From Albugo candida (lineage: Eukaryota > Oomycota > Peronosporomycetes > Albuginales > Albuginaceae), in the NCBI GenBank assembly GCA_905220665.1, contig CAJNAR010000147.1:496001-560000 (forward strand): a DNA stretch of 64,000 nucleotides, read 5' to 3'. The notes beneath the pieces were generated by a model that searched no databases, was not told the DNA's origin, and saw only the letters and a list, made by a program, of their open reading frames with translations. The position numbers were made by a program, and so were the translations under genes. Positions 33,099-43,660 of the stretch are shown in pieces. Position 1 is the stretch's first letter. Each line of letters starts with the position of its first letter.

Positions 33099-34448
33099 AT
33101 GCAGCACTCAAGTAATTTCCCAAAATCAAAAGCTATTATATTGATCGGTGGTCCAAACCATCAAGGCAACCACTTTCGTCCACTCTCGCTAGATCTTCCA
33201 AAACCGCTTTTCCTAATTGCCGGCCGAGAAATGCTTTATTTCCACGTGGAGGCGTGTGCTCGACTTGCAAATTTATCCGAGATTCTGATGATTGGATCGT
33301 ACGATGAACGTCTTTTCACTCGATTCTTTGACCAAATGATGAAGCGATTCAATGTAATAATCCGATACTTACGTGAGGATAAACCTTTGGGTACCGCTGG
33401 CGGCATTCGTTTTTTCCAGGAAGAAATACTACAGGACGATCCAGAAGCTTTATTCGTCTTACATTGTGATATTTGCTGCACATTTCCGCTGAACGAAATG
33501 ATGCATTTTCATCTACAATTGCAAAATCATTCGCATTTGGCGCAAAGGGATATCGAGAAGTGCCGATGCACGATTTTGGGGAAAAGGGTATTCCACGATG
33601 AAGCAAAAAAATATGGTTGTCTAGTGAAGGATCAAGAAACGTCCGAAATAGTGCATTGGGCCGAAAAACCAGAAACTTTTGTCAGTGATATTATCAATTG
33701 CGGAGTGTATCTGTTTGATATCGGATTCATGAAGAAGGTAATCCAAGTTGGAAATGAGATACGATTCCGTCGTTTGAGTCGAAGTTCCGACTGGGAATTG
33801 GTGGATAATGCAAACCAATACGATCTCAAAAAGCTATTTCCTGAATTTAGCAATCTCAATAATCTTCGATTGGAACAGGATGTGCTAGTTCCGCTTGCTG
33901 GGCATAGAGCATTGTACCTCTACGAGATGGGTGATTTTTGGTGTCAGATTAAGACTCCAGGAATGGCGATTACTTGCTCAGAACTCTATATGCAGCGATT
34001 TCGGTACACACAACCAAGTGCACTGAGCGTAAATGGAGGGAAAATGCAGCCGCAAATTGAAGGAAATGTCGTTGTCGATCCGACCGCAAAGGTACATCCT
34101 AGCGCCAAACTTGGACCGAATGTGACGATCGCTGCAGGAGTCACAATTGGACGAGGCGTTCGAGTGGCACACTCCATCATCTTGGAAGGCGTGGATATCA
34201 AAGATCATGCGTGTGTACTATTCTCTGTCATTGGATGGAATTCAACCATCGGCCAGTGGGCAAGAGTGGAAGGCGAAGCACCGAATGCATCACAAATACA
34301 ATTACAATCGAATGAGAGTGCGTTGGTACGGGATGTCACGATATTTGGTGTTGCTGTGGTCGCGAATCCTGAGATTATAATTCGAAATTGCATTGTGTTG
34401 CCTCACAAAACGCTATCGCTCAGCTACCATGACGAGATATTACTGTAA
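33099..34448 (+). CDS. GMPPA: Mannose-1-phosphate guanylyltransferase alpha-like (GMPPA)
   Basis: Intronless frame of 449 residues from an ATG. An N-terminal nucleotidyltransferase domain starts KAIILIGGP and continues with FRPLSLDLPKPLFLIAG, DKPLGTAGGIRFF and ALFVLHCDIC. Then come EKPETFVSDIINCGVYLFD and a C-terminal left-handed beta helix of hexapeptides (VDPTAKVHPSAKLGPNVTIA). The end IRNCIVLPHKTLSLSYHDEILL-type tail fits GMPPA rather than catalytic GMPPB. GMPPA is the regulatory subunit that binds GDP-mannose and restrains GMPPB, so it controls supply for glycosylation and cell-wall mannose. The signature loop is altered (QGNHFRPL instead of the usual KGTRFRPL), consistent with a non-catalytic subunit. 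The gene starts soon after the transposon patch. Confidence 0.9.
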   Translation: MQHSSNFPKSKAIILIGGPNHQGNHFRPLSLDLPKPLFLIAGREMLYFHVEACARLANLSEILMIGSYDERLFTRFFDQMMKRFNVIIRYLREDKPLGTAGGIRFFQEEILQDDPEALFVLHCDICCTFPLNEMMHFHLQLQNHSHLAQRDIEKCRCTILGKRVFHDEAKKYGCLVKDQETSEIVHWAEKPETFVSDIINCGVYLFDIGFMKKVIQVGNEIRFRRLSRSSDWELVDNANQYDLKKLFPEFSNLNNLRLEQDVLVPLAGHRALYLYEMGDFWCQIKTPGMAITCSELYMQRFRYTQPSALSVNGGKMQPQIEGNVVVDPTAKVHPSAKLGPNVTIAAGVTIGRGVRVAHSIILEGVDIKDHACVLFSVIGWNSTIGQWARVEGEAPNASQIQLQSNESALVRDVTIFGVAVVANPEIIIRNCIVLPHKTLSLSYHDEILL

Positions 34449-34692
34449 TCGAGGGTCAAAGTTGAGTAGAGTTCGTGAATAATAACGATAGTATAATGGA
34501 AATATACACTGCGGAACGACGTCACATCACACATCACAACTGGGCGGTTAGCAACGATCGAGCTGACCAGCTCGATGTTAGACGGAGAACGATGCGCTAG
34601 ATGCCCTTCCACGAAATCTGATACTTGAAGCAATACTCCTTCTAACAGAAATATATCAAACGTGTTGATACGTTCTTTGTATGTAAAAGTAT

Positions 34693-35172
34693 TCAGCTCA
34701 AAATGCAACTACTTTTTGCAAGAGATACAATGTCCGTATCGCGGCAATTTCGACATCGATACCATCCAATTGTTTCCTGTCGAATAGATGCGTCGCGTTC
34801 GAATGGCTGATTGCAATTTCGGCAATTGAATAGCTTTGGCGGCTCTTTGTTGTATGCCTTGCTGAACTCGTATCCATTACCTTTTAATGGCGTGGTACTC
34901 GATGGATGACTTAGCTGCGACTTTTCAGTGATTGCTGTAGCGATGGGGAAAATGCATTGTGTAGAACATACGGGACAGTGTATATTTTGATGCAACCATT
35001 CATCGATACATGGCGAGTGATAAATGTGTGTGCAGCACAGATATTTAACTGGCGAATGCGGAACAATGACTTGGTGACACAATGAGCATTTCTGTTTTTC
35101 GGTCGTATCCGCGCAAGGCTCAAAAGCAACGACGGGAATTTCTATTGGATTTTGCGGCAGCGATGGCGTCAT
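34693..35172 (-). CDS. RING-H2 zinc-finger protein with second CxxC site
   Basis: A frame of 159 residues from ATG at 35172. A RING-H2 domain is visible in the N-terminal half: CSLCHQVIVPHSPVKYLCC, THIYHSPCIDEW and then CPVCS, with paired Cys and His ligands in the usual order. RING-H2 proteins are commonly E3 ubiquitin ligases that recruit E2 enzymes. The C-terminal half has two further CRNC pairs 30 residues apart (FNCRNCNQPF and WYRCRNCRD), which may bind another zinc. There is no membrane segment. An in-frame extension upstream of 35172 lacks an ATG; an upstream spliced exon cannot be excluded. It converges on GMPPA. Confidence 0.72.
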   Translation of the reverse strand: MTPSLPQNPIEIPVVAFEPCADTTEKQKCSLCHQVIVPHSPVKYLCCTHIYHSPCIDEWLHQNIHCPVCSTQCIFPIATAITEKSQLSHPSSTTPLKGNGYEFSKAYNKEPPKLFNCRNCNQPFERDASIRQETIGWYRCRNCRDTDIVSLAKSSCILS

Positions 35173-35423
35173 TCTGTTATTGTTTCGGAAAGGAATGTTG
35201 TATTGTTGATTGCATTTGTGTCCAACATTACGGTATTTCGGCAAATCAAATATTTCCTACAGTTTTGTCGAATTGGATAGGGGCTTGAGAGATATTGTCC
35301 AATCAGGTGATGTCTGCGAGTACTACTGTGGTTGACTGAAATGATGAAGTATTGTATGCAGGAAAGAAAAGACCACAGCAAACACTCACAAAAACTACAA
35401 AGACATATTTTAAATGACAAATA

Positions 35424-35924
35424 TTATAGATCCAATTGAAAAATGTCTGTAAAGGTTTCAAATGAATCCGACTCCTTCAAATTTGAGCGTGAGTCCGCTA
35501 CTTCTTCAGCGTATTGCTTAGTGGCAATAGACTGATGAGCGAATTCAGACTCGGGGAAGAAAGCCATGTTCTGATATGATGAAGATGAATCATGTGATGA
35601 TTCACTTGGATTTTTATAACGATCTAAATGTTCCCATTGACTCCATGGATGTTTCGGTGAGTCTTGTATGGACTCTCGCAAGTAGGCAGATTGATCGTGA
35701 ACAATTTCTTTTCCGGGGATAAATATTGGAGCTGTACGCTGGAGTACTTTTCGTTTCGGGACAAACAAATGCGGAGATGCACTTTTCGGTCGTAACCAGT
35801 GCCTTCTCATTGAACATGGTGGCGCCTCGAGTTCTGACTCGGAATCCGTATCCATTTCAGTATCTATTCCTGACAAAGACATTGTCGCCATTGCCAAATC
35901 TATCATCGACGGTAGTTGACGCAT
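35424..35924 (-). CDS. Uncharacterised acidic Ser-rich protein
   Basis: A frame of 166 residues starts at ATG (35924). I do not recognise it. The N terminus has an acidic run (DTEMDTDSESELE), a Pro/Lys/Arg-rich middle (PHLFVPKRKVLQRTAP) and a Ser-rich C-terminal third ending in FETFTDIFQLDL. No folded domain, signal peptide or membrane span is seen. Two CCAAT-type elements lie about 125 bp upstream (36046 and 36054), which favours a real gene. It could be a nuclear or adaptor-type disordered protein; that is speculation. Confidence 0.5.
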   Translation of the reverse strand: MRQLPSMIDLAMATMSLSGIDTEMDTDSESELEAPPCSMRRHWLRPKSASPHLFVPKRKVLQRTAPIFIPGKEIVHDQSAYLRESIQDSPKHPWSQWEHLDRYKNPSESSHDSSSSYQNMAFFPESEFAHQSIATKQYAEEVADSRSNLKESDSFETFTDIFQLDL

Positions 35925-38900
35925 CGGCTCTGCCTAAAAAGTTGAATGTCGTCGGAAAGCTGCAAATTGAACACTAACCCGACGGCGGCCATGAACTGTG
36001 AAAATTTTTACAGCCGAGCGCGGCCATATATCCCCATGCCAACTACCAATCACATTGGAATACGCAAAATTGTTGGCGAATTGGCCCTAATCGCTTGTAA
36101 TTGAATCTCCGATCGAAGCGTACCTGTTTCTGATTGGAGAATCATTCGGTATTATGATCAATGACAAAATGTAATCTTTTCATAGCATTCTAATTTGAAT
36201 TGGCAATTGACGTTAGAAAACAGACAACCCTTACTTGAATTTTGACAGCTGTGTGCCTGCCCTACGCTCTGTCTACATCAACAAATATGTGACGTTTATT
36301 GAACTACCTCTTACTGTACATATTTTCTTGCTAATAATTCAAGAGCGCAGAAGCCTTGTCAGATATACCAATATATCGACTACGTGGTCCACTCGTACTC
36401 GCGGCGCTTTTTCAGAGTGACTATTGATGTACTTCCACAAAAATGCTGGTGCACTTTGTAAGATGCTTGGCTCGAGTACTATGAACGATCAGCCATATCT
36501 CACGTATAATCTGGCTAGACTATAGTAAATTGTAACACTTGCTTTGTCGAATGAATTTAATCTCCAGTTCATTTGATGCAATTCAACTGCCCATTTCTGA
36601 TGATCTTTGAAAAGTGAAGTCACCAATTTTGAATTGGAGCTTCACAGACAAACGCGCGCTATCAAACGTTCTTGCAGCTTTCGTCGTACAGGTATTATTG
36701 TTACCAAGTAACAATGTAAAATTATTGGATAGAATGTGCTAAACATGTAAGCTAAAGTGAATTTGTGATGTCAGTCGCAACGATTTCAATGTACCATCAA
36801 GTCGGAGCGCTTCGTTTTCTTGCTATTAAAAGTGCTCGAGTAATCTCACTGTGAAATGTCTTTACTTGCCGTAAGTGCTTCTTGATGTCCATCAAGTACA
36901 TCATCGACACGCCAAGTTATCGGCTGATACAACTCAACTTAGCTACATATTAGGAAGTGTGAGTATCGTCTTTGAATATCGAATGGAGCAAAGCAATGAT
37001 TTTACAATAAATGCTCATTGAGCCATTAAAGTGACAGCGGGTATCGATAGGAGTCCTTTCGTCTAATTCGTCCTCACCAGAAAAGATCGAGGCGCATTCC
37101 CAATTGCTTTACGATAGAATTCAAACGGGGTCCGCGCATTCCGATCTTTGTCATTCCTCGACCTTTGTTTACAAATATGTCATAACGCTTCGATATTAAT
37201 TATACAATTTATGCATTCGTGCCATCTGTTTTGGAATGAGCTGACAACTCGAAGAGTGTACACAAATTCTGACGTCTCCACACAGGTGATCCGATAAGTG
37301 AGTTTGTAAGCCTTTCTTTGTGTTTTCGCTGGATGTAGACCTCGCACTCATACCCGACTTGTAGCTGAACAGTGCTTGCAATCAGACTCTGCTTCATTCT
37401 GTTAAGCACAATTACAATGTGAACAAAGCTTTTTGTAAAAAAGACCGTTTATGAGCGGTAACGTGTCGAGGGTGTGGAGGCAACATGAAGAATGTAGCGA
37501 GCAGAAAAAAATGATCATGAATTCATCTGCTGCCTCGGAGTGCGAGTTTGTCGCTAGCAATACTGCGTTACGTCAAATAGATGCTGCTTACTGTAATGAT
37601 ACATGTCGCCATGCTCATGACTTGCATTTCCTAGTTGTTTAAATACAATTCTGGAACGCGAGTATTAAAAGTGGATATAACACTGAATGAGCATATAGAT
37701 GCTTAAACTTTGATCCTGATCATCCGGATGAGACTGTTCGTACTTGCTAACGTTATTAACTCGTACGCACGAGGAAAACATATATATATATATTAAGCAC
37801 TTCACAAAATTAACGTAGCCAAAATAATCGAAATCCACTGGATTGGATGGAAGAGTTTCAAGCTTCGGGTGAGTTGTTTAGGCTGTCAATGCTTACGAAA
37901 GTAATACAGTATGTATCAAGGAGGATTCAAAGCTGTGATATTGAACCAGACTGCTAGCTGACGTTCGATTCACACGGTTCGGCCTTTCTCGATGTCACGA
38001 GATGCATTTAGACAGATTCTATTCTAAATTGATTATTGAGATATTTAGGTGCATCATACTTGAGAGTTGTATTACAGAGCTTTGACCATTATGTTGGCAA
38101 TCAAAGCACTCCTCACATCATTCTCGCGATGATAAGCGCCAAGAATTTATCTCAATGATGTAAAATGAGATTTTCATTTCGATCTCTGCTACTGAATGAA
38201 TCTTCCCGATCCCCATATGGCAACACATCAATTTGGAATTAAGTCGATGTGTGCAATTTTTGATAGAACTCTCGTCACGCTGTGATGATTCTCGCTTCAA
38301 AAGATTGGGTCAGTGGGTACCCATTTACAAAGTGACTTATGACCATAGCACTATCTCTAAAAGATAGCATCAATCTCCAAATATACGATTTTTCGGACGT
38401 ACAGATCTATCGCCAACCCGCTGATAAAAATGACCAATTGCAGTGATCATTAGTCTTGAATGGCACAACACAATTCATTCGTCAGGCTCCATTATTTCCG
38501 CATTCGGTAGCTGTTCCAGCAATCTCACGTAGATCGTCCAATATGGGTTGTGAGCATGATATGAAGAAGTAGGCTATATTCTCACGAAATCAAACCCGGT
38601 AGCGCTTTTAGAGTCAATTCCTTTTTTTTACATCCATCTTAGGCATTGCAATAAGGTCGTCAAGACATATATTGGGGTGTCCATCTAATCTTGTATTGCT
38701 TATGTGAATTGGAATCTTCATTAGCTCGGTCTCACTGGCAGGAACGACATTGACCCTGCGCCAGTATTAAGCATTGCAGACTTATTGTTACCAAGGAACC
38801 TTCCTGTGTTGGAGCCTCTCTCGACCTTGAGCATTCTCGCATTTTGCGTCATTTCATACGAATAAAAGTCAACATAAGGTAACGACCGCCCGTAAAACAA

Positions 38901-39099
38901 TCGATAACGAGTGTGCGTCGTCGCAATCAAAATTGTCATCCGATGGAATTCTATAGCAACTATGTTATATTCATTCATCCGCGACCTCATTTTCGCTGGT
39001 TGCAATCCAAGCAAACAAATGGACTGAACGAACGATGAGAATCCCAAGATTTGTGCATTTCATATTGATAGTAATGTTATCTATATCCAATGCATTGTA
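35925..39099. other. Gene-poor stretch, about 3.2 kb
   Basis: The stretch is AT-rich with short chance frames only; none has both an ATG and recognisable content. CCAAT/ATTGG elements cluster at 36046-36060 beside the gene ending the previous region. A (TA)n microsatellite lies at about 37779-37795. A frame at 38721-39047 on the - strand lacks a sound start. I see no RNA gene. Confidence 0.5.
37779..37795. repeat. (TA)n microsatellite
   Basis: A run of alternating A and T of about 17 bases within the gene-poor stretch. Simple sequence with no sign of function. Confidence 0.8.
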
Positions 39100-41491
39100 T
39101 TACTCATTCTCGATCGTACATTCTCTGAGACGGTTATTCGTTACTTGCGGCTCAGCTGACTCGTTGTCGAAACCGTGCTGATCAGCATCTCCCATACTCC
39201 TTGCTGTATCAGAGTGATCTGCATATGCATTCAATCTTGCGTACTGCTGCTTCTTCCCCCGCGAGAAAAGAAGGCGACGATAAACGTACACAGACGTTAG
39301 TACGACAACAACGATTCCAGTTGCAAGTACGATATAGCCCAGCCGGAGCAAATGATATCCTTGTCTCGATTTCATTTTTTCTTTCACAATCAAAGTCGAG
39401 CTGATTACACTGGATTTCTTCTCTTCTTCTGTGTTGTTACTGAACACTTTGGGAGCGGTCGGATCATTGCTATCATTGTGATGTGCTTTTGATGAAAATC
39501 GCTCAATCCGAAGCGATATAATCTACGAATACATCTGAATGTATGTACTTTGCAATGTGTCAAATGATCTTTACCGAAGAGTACCACCACAGCGATCCTT
39601 GTATTCTCTTCCCATTGAGTGTCATATTCCATGTGGGATTCGTTCGAACATTTACTGTATGCGTCTGAGGTGGAACAAGCGGAGAAGGAGAGTTCTTTTC
39701 AGAGCCCTGAACACTCCAGTCCTACACTGATTGTGAATCGACCAGATTGAAAAAACACTCCGACGTGATACCTGATCAACTTTAGCCGCAGCACGAAGAA
39801 AATAGACGCCCTCAGAGACATTGACTAATTCTGAGAGATTGACGCATTCAGAAAAGAACAAAGTTTGTGACTGCGTTGATTTGCTTCGTAGTGCTCGTCT
39901 ATGGGAAAACATCGCATTCATGTACTTCCGACAGCAATATGCGCGAGTACCTCGTAATCCCGGATTGGCTCTTCGTTCGAAAAAGAGCCTTTTTAAAGTC
40001 GGATGTTGAAGATATTCCCAAATAAGTCTCATCCACGGTGAATGCTCCCAAGACTTCCCATGCCATAAACAAATGGACTTTGGTGGAAAGAGATGAAAAG
40101 TTAACTAAACAATCAACCGAGTCACATTGAACGACATCTGTGTCTTCTGATACCGGGCAGCTTGGGAATTGGATATCTTCGCGCGAAAGGTTATTTTCGG
40201 TGATAAATGTATCGACAGATATGAAGGAAGAAATTTCTTTCTCTCTTCGACTTGATTGAGATGCGTTAGGCAATGAGAGCCAACGAACATACGGCCGAGC
40301 CATTTCTATAATCATTAATGCAACTCTCACATTCCGAGTAACATGTCCGACCGGTTTGTAAGCATCCTGATGATAGTAATACTCCAGATTGGTATTATAT
40401 AAATCCGCATAGTCTCCAAGAGTTTCCGGGAGTGGTTCTTTTGCGTCTGAAGTCTCAATAAGCATCATTGCAGTCCGATGAGTCACGTTATTGTATATCG
40501 TTTTCGCTTTTGCATAGCCACCAAATCCGGAAGGACGACAAGCAGCAAATGGTAGACTCTTCCCGGAAGCTTTCAAGACATCGTTCTCCCAAGAGGCTGC
40601 ATACGACCAATCTTCCATACCACCTCGAACCCCATATACCACATCATTCATCGTTCCCGTTTGATATAAACTCCCATCTTCAAAAGCCCCACCGTATAAC
40701 GCCAACGTTTCGGCGAGAGACATCAGACCGCTATGATCTGGTGACTTTTGACTGCGCCCTTGCACATAATGATCCGGAGATCCCCATTCATACGTAATCG
40801 ATTGTGTCCCACCGTGAAATGTGATCGCAAGCTCAAACACATGGTCGCGCCATAACTCGTTAATAATACGCGCAGTCATTGTCTCCATGCATTTTGGGGC
40901 ATTCAACACACTAAAGTCTCGATTTGGGTCGTTTTTCTTCTCTTCCCGTACATTATGGGCAAAGCCGTAAGCATTTGTCATTGGAATCACAAATATGTTA
41001 CGTGTATTAACGAGATAGTGAAGCCACTGCCGGGTGATCTGATTATTGACATTCCGATTAGCTGAATGTGGCTTCCCCGCGTGAGCATACGCGCCTTCTG
41101 CAAGAAGTGCTACCAGCTCGACCGAAGCTATAGGACCGACACGTTCGTTCCCGTGTAATGCACCACTGATAAATATTTCAGGTCGATATATATTGTCATT
41201 TTTGGAGTGATTTGTGACGTGGAGGACGTATTGTTTGCATGACAAGAGATTTCGTCGGGGATGTTTCGAGTCTTTGGGGCATTTGAGCTCCGGAGGCAGC
41301 GGAAGGTTATATTTTTCTTGCGCTACAAACATGCGGACGACGTCCGGATACGTTTCTTGGAGCTCTTGCATAAATGCAATCATTTCTCCGTATTCAAGAT
41401 ACGAAAAAATCTCTGGAATATCATCGCCTTTTGTGGTTACCAAAGTATGGATTGTTACATACACAAGAGCAAAAAGTAGATACAAATTCAT
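39100..41491 (-). CDS. Membrane-anchored M14 metallocarboxypeptidase
   Basis: Exons 41491-39951, 39898-39772, 39721-39575 and 39522-39100 join in frame to 745 residues; introns are 52, 50 and 52 nt. A signal peptide opens the protein (MNLYLLFALVYVTIHTL). The M14 domain carries zinc ligands in ALHGNERVGP (His113, Glu116) and TFHGGTQS (His226), an NPNRDF segment for substrate carboxylate, and the catalytic Glu in MLIETSDA (Glu346). After the catalytic part come a beta-sandwich-like region and a stalk. A single transmembrane helix follows (LGYIVLATGIVVVVLTSVYV), then a basic stop-transfer and a 65-residue cytoplasmic tail. The layout is that of a type I surface or secretory-pathway enzyme trimming C-terminal residues from peptides. 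The third zinc site reads FHGG where many relatives have HS. Confidence 0.9.
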
Positions 41492-43660
41492 AGAAGCAAT
41501 TACGCGTCCAATTTGAGTAAATTCGAAACAGTGGTGAAACCTCCAGCATTTAATAAAATCAGAAAGACAACTGTACTTGACATAAGAATCTCCGCTCTGT
41601 TGCGCGGTGTCCCTGTATTGATGCACTTATTGAAAAATCATTAGCTTTTGAGTCGGGTGGATAAGGAGAGTGAACTCGTCAAGTATACAAGAAGAATGCA
41701 TAGCGTCTAATGGTGGTGTGGTGTACATAATTTCATGATCACGTTTGATTGGTATTTTTAGACGCGGGGAATCGACCCTCAACCTCAAGGAATGCTATAG
41801 CTATATGAAAACCAGTATCAAATAAATATTCAGATCGTGCCATTCTAAAGCCGCCAAATTGTTTATTTGGCTAGTATGTAGAGAGACTTATTACGGTTTT
41901 CTCTGCCCATGGAGTTTATCTAATACCTTTTTTGTAACATCAAGCTTATTTTTCATGGGCAGCTGGATAAAGAAAAACAAAATGTTGTCGCAGCAAACAT
42001 GTTTGTCTCCGGCAGCAATGCAACGTCACTGTAAAAGCTCTACCAAGAGGCCAATACACATCCAATGCATCAAATCGCACTATTATTGAGACATTTACTT
42101 ATTTGTAAACGTGCACTTTTCAGCCTCAAGGATTCTGTGGTGCGATAATCTCAGAGATCATTTCGTGACTGCGGAATGAAGAGCGAACGATCGAAGGTGC
42201 TCCAGATTGAGACTTCGACATGTTAGTGATTTTTAAACATCCTACGACCAATGAGTAGCAAATAGTACCATTCAACATTTCCTATTCTTCGTTTCGACCA
42301 ATCTTCAAGAGGTGTGGTATGTGGATTAGTACAAAAGAAAAATATTTGATTGCAAATCGATTCCGGACGAGTACTTTCGACACAGTGAACTTCTGACACA
42401 TCGATATCGTAGTATACCTTTATGAAGAAAAAAGAGTATTAAAATGGTGCCAATGAAGCTTAAGTGTAGAGATCCCCAACGGCTTCTGGAATACACATGA
42501 GACGTATTCCCGCATTGATCAAGAATCCATCACATACGAGGAAGCAAATCAAGTCTAATGCTACATTAACGCTCCGTCCGATGCTGACGAGAACGATCTG
42601 AGACACCTCGGTGGATCCTACAGGAAGTAGCATATCGACAATTTTGCTTCATTCCGAGGTATTTCTTGAAGTATTTCAAAGGGTTTCTTCAGCCCCGCAA
42701 GCAGCGTTAAGACTTAGAACCACGAACCCTTTTAATCGAGATTAGCTGAACTCGAACTGACACTACCCATTTTTGAAGTTCGTTCATCGTCACCAATCAG
42801 TACCTTTAGTTTTAATAACTTTATAAGGACTATCACTCCAAACGCTATTTTTCTCCTCTACAAGCGCCGCCAAGATGCTAACTCACGGCATTAATAAGCG
42901 CTCAGCACATCGGAATATGCGATGAACGGCACATAAAATATCTATGTAGATGAGGCTACTATTGGACTCTACATAAAAATTCTTGTTTTACCTTGACATC
43001 GTTTGTGAGAGCCAATGTAGCCAGAAGCCTCTACCAAAATTGAAAATTGTGTTTCCGGATTGCGTCCGAGCAATTTCACTCCAGTGTTCATCAGATTACC
43101 TGGTATATTCTTAAGAACGCCTTCCGCGTATTCACTGGGTTTACGAACAAATCCAATTTTTGACCCCGAATTCCTACATTTCATCTGTGGCTTTGAAGCT
43201 TACGATTGAGCCAGCAGCATGAAAGACAAAGTAAAAGAATGTGAGGGTCTCGTAATGTAACTGCCGCTAGTTATTGTTCAGCTGGATGTCGGTATTTACG
43301 TCGTACCTATTTCAAACAGATCCGACAAAAAGAGGAGCATGTTTGGTTGATGATCCAAGCCGGCGATTCTCGAACTTGCAGCATTGTGTAGACCGTCTTA
43401 CAAGAAGAACAACATCACCCAAATCAGTAGATTGACTTTTCTTTCTCAAGCATTCTCAAAGCATAGAAGAAAAACCATTGAGGCAGTAAGTAAAAATTTT
43501 CTCTATTTTTTCAAACAGAAGATGCATGGTTCAAAAATTAAAATTCGTCCTTCCATCCGTCCATGTCGACCAAGAAGCTCTGCGAAAGCATAAATGAAAT
43601 ATCATTGATGTGATGAGCTAATGATATTTTATCCATCTCCTGATACAAATTTCCATTGTA
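41492..43660. other. Gene-poor stretch holding a decayed local duplication
   Basis: No intact gene is supported. Its middle (about 41900-42720) is a degenerate copy of sequence near 50 kb and is listed separately. A 71-codon frame at 42969-43184 on the - strand begins with ATG but matches nothing I know. An ATTGG box at 41752 lies upstream of the carboxypeptidase gene. Confidence 0.5.
41900..42720. pseudogene. Decayed duplicate of the twin-CX9C gene and delta-COP 3' end
   Basis: The stretch aligns by eye, in the same orientation and order, with about 49975-51040. The sequence around 41939-41960 (acatcaagctt then atgggcagctgg) matches that around 50013-50041 (acatcaagctt then atggaaagttgg), which is the splice acceptor and start of exon 2 of the twin-CX9C gene. 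The sequence around 42358-42420 (cgattccggacgagta, then cacatcgatatcgtagta) matches 50522-50582 (cgattttggacgagtg, then cacatcgacatcacagta), which is coding sequence of delta-COP on the - strand. The copy has stop codons and many indels; the first frame ends after about 29 codons. It is a direct, non-functional duplicate about 8 kb from its source. Confidence 0.78.

Noticed and set aside
36235..37642. Several 60-65-codon frames in the gene-poor stretch
   Set aside because: Short, mostly without ATG, no domain and no paired splice sites.
38721..39047. 108-codon frame downstream of the carboxypeptidase
   Set aside because: No sound start codon at its 5' end; an overlapping ATG frame with a signal-peptide-like start stops after 30 codons.
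42969..43184. 71-codon frame with ATG
   Set aside because: No family recognised, no splice partner and located in a gene-poor, partly duplicated stretch.
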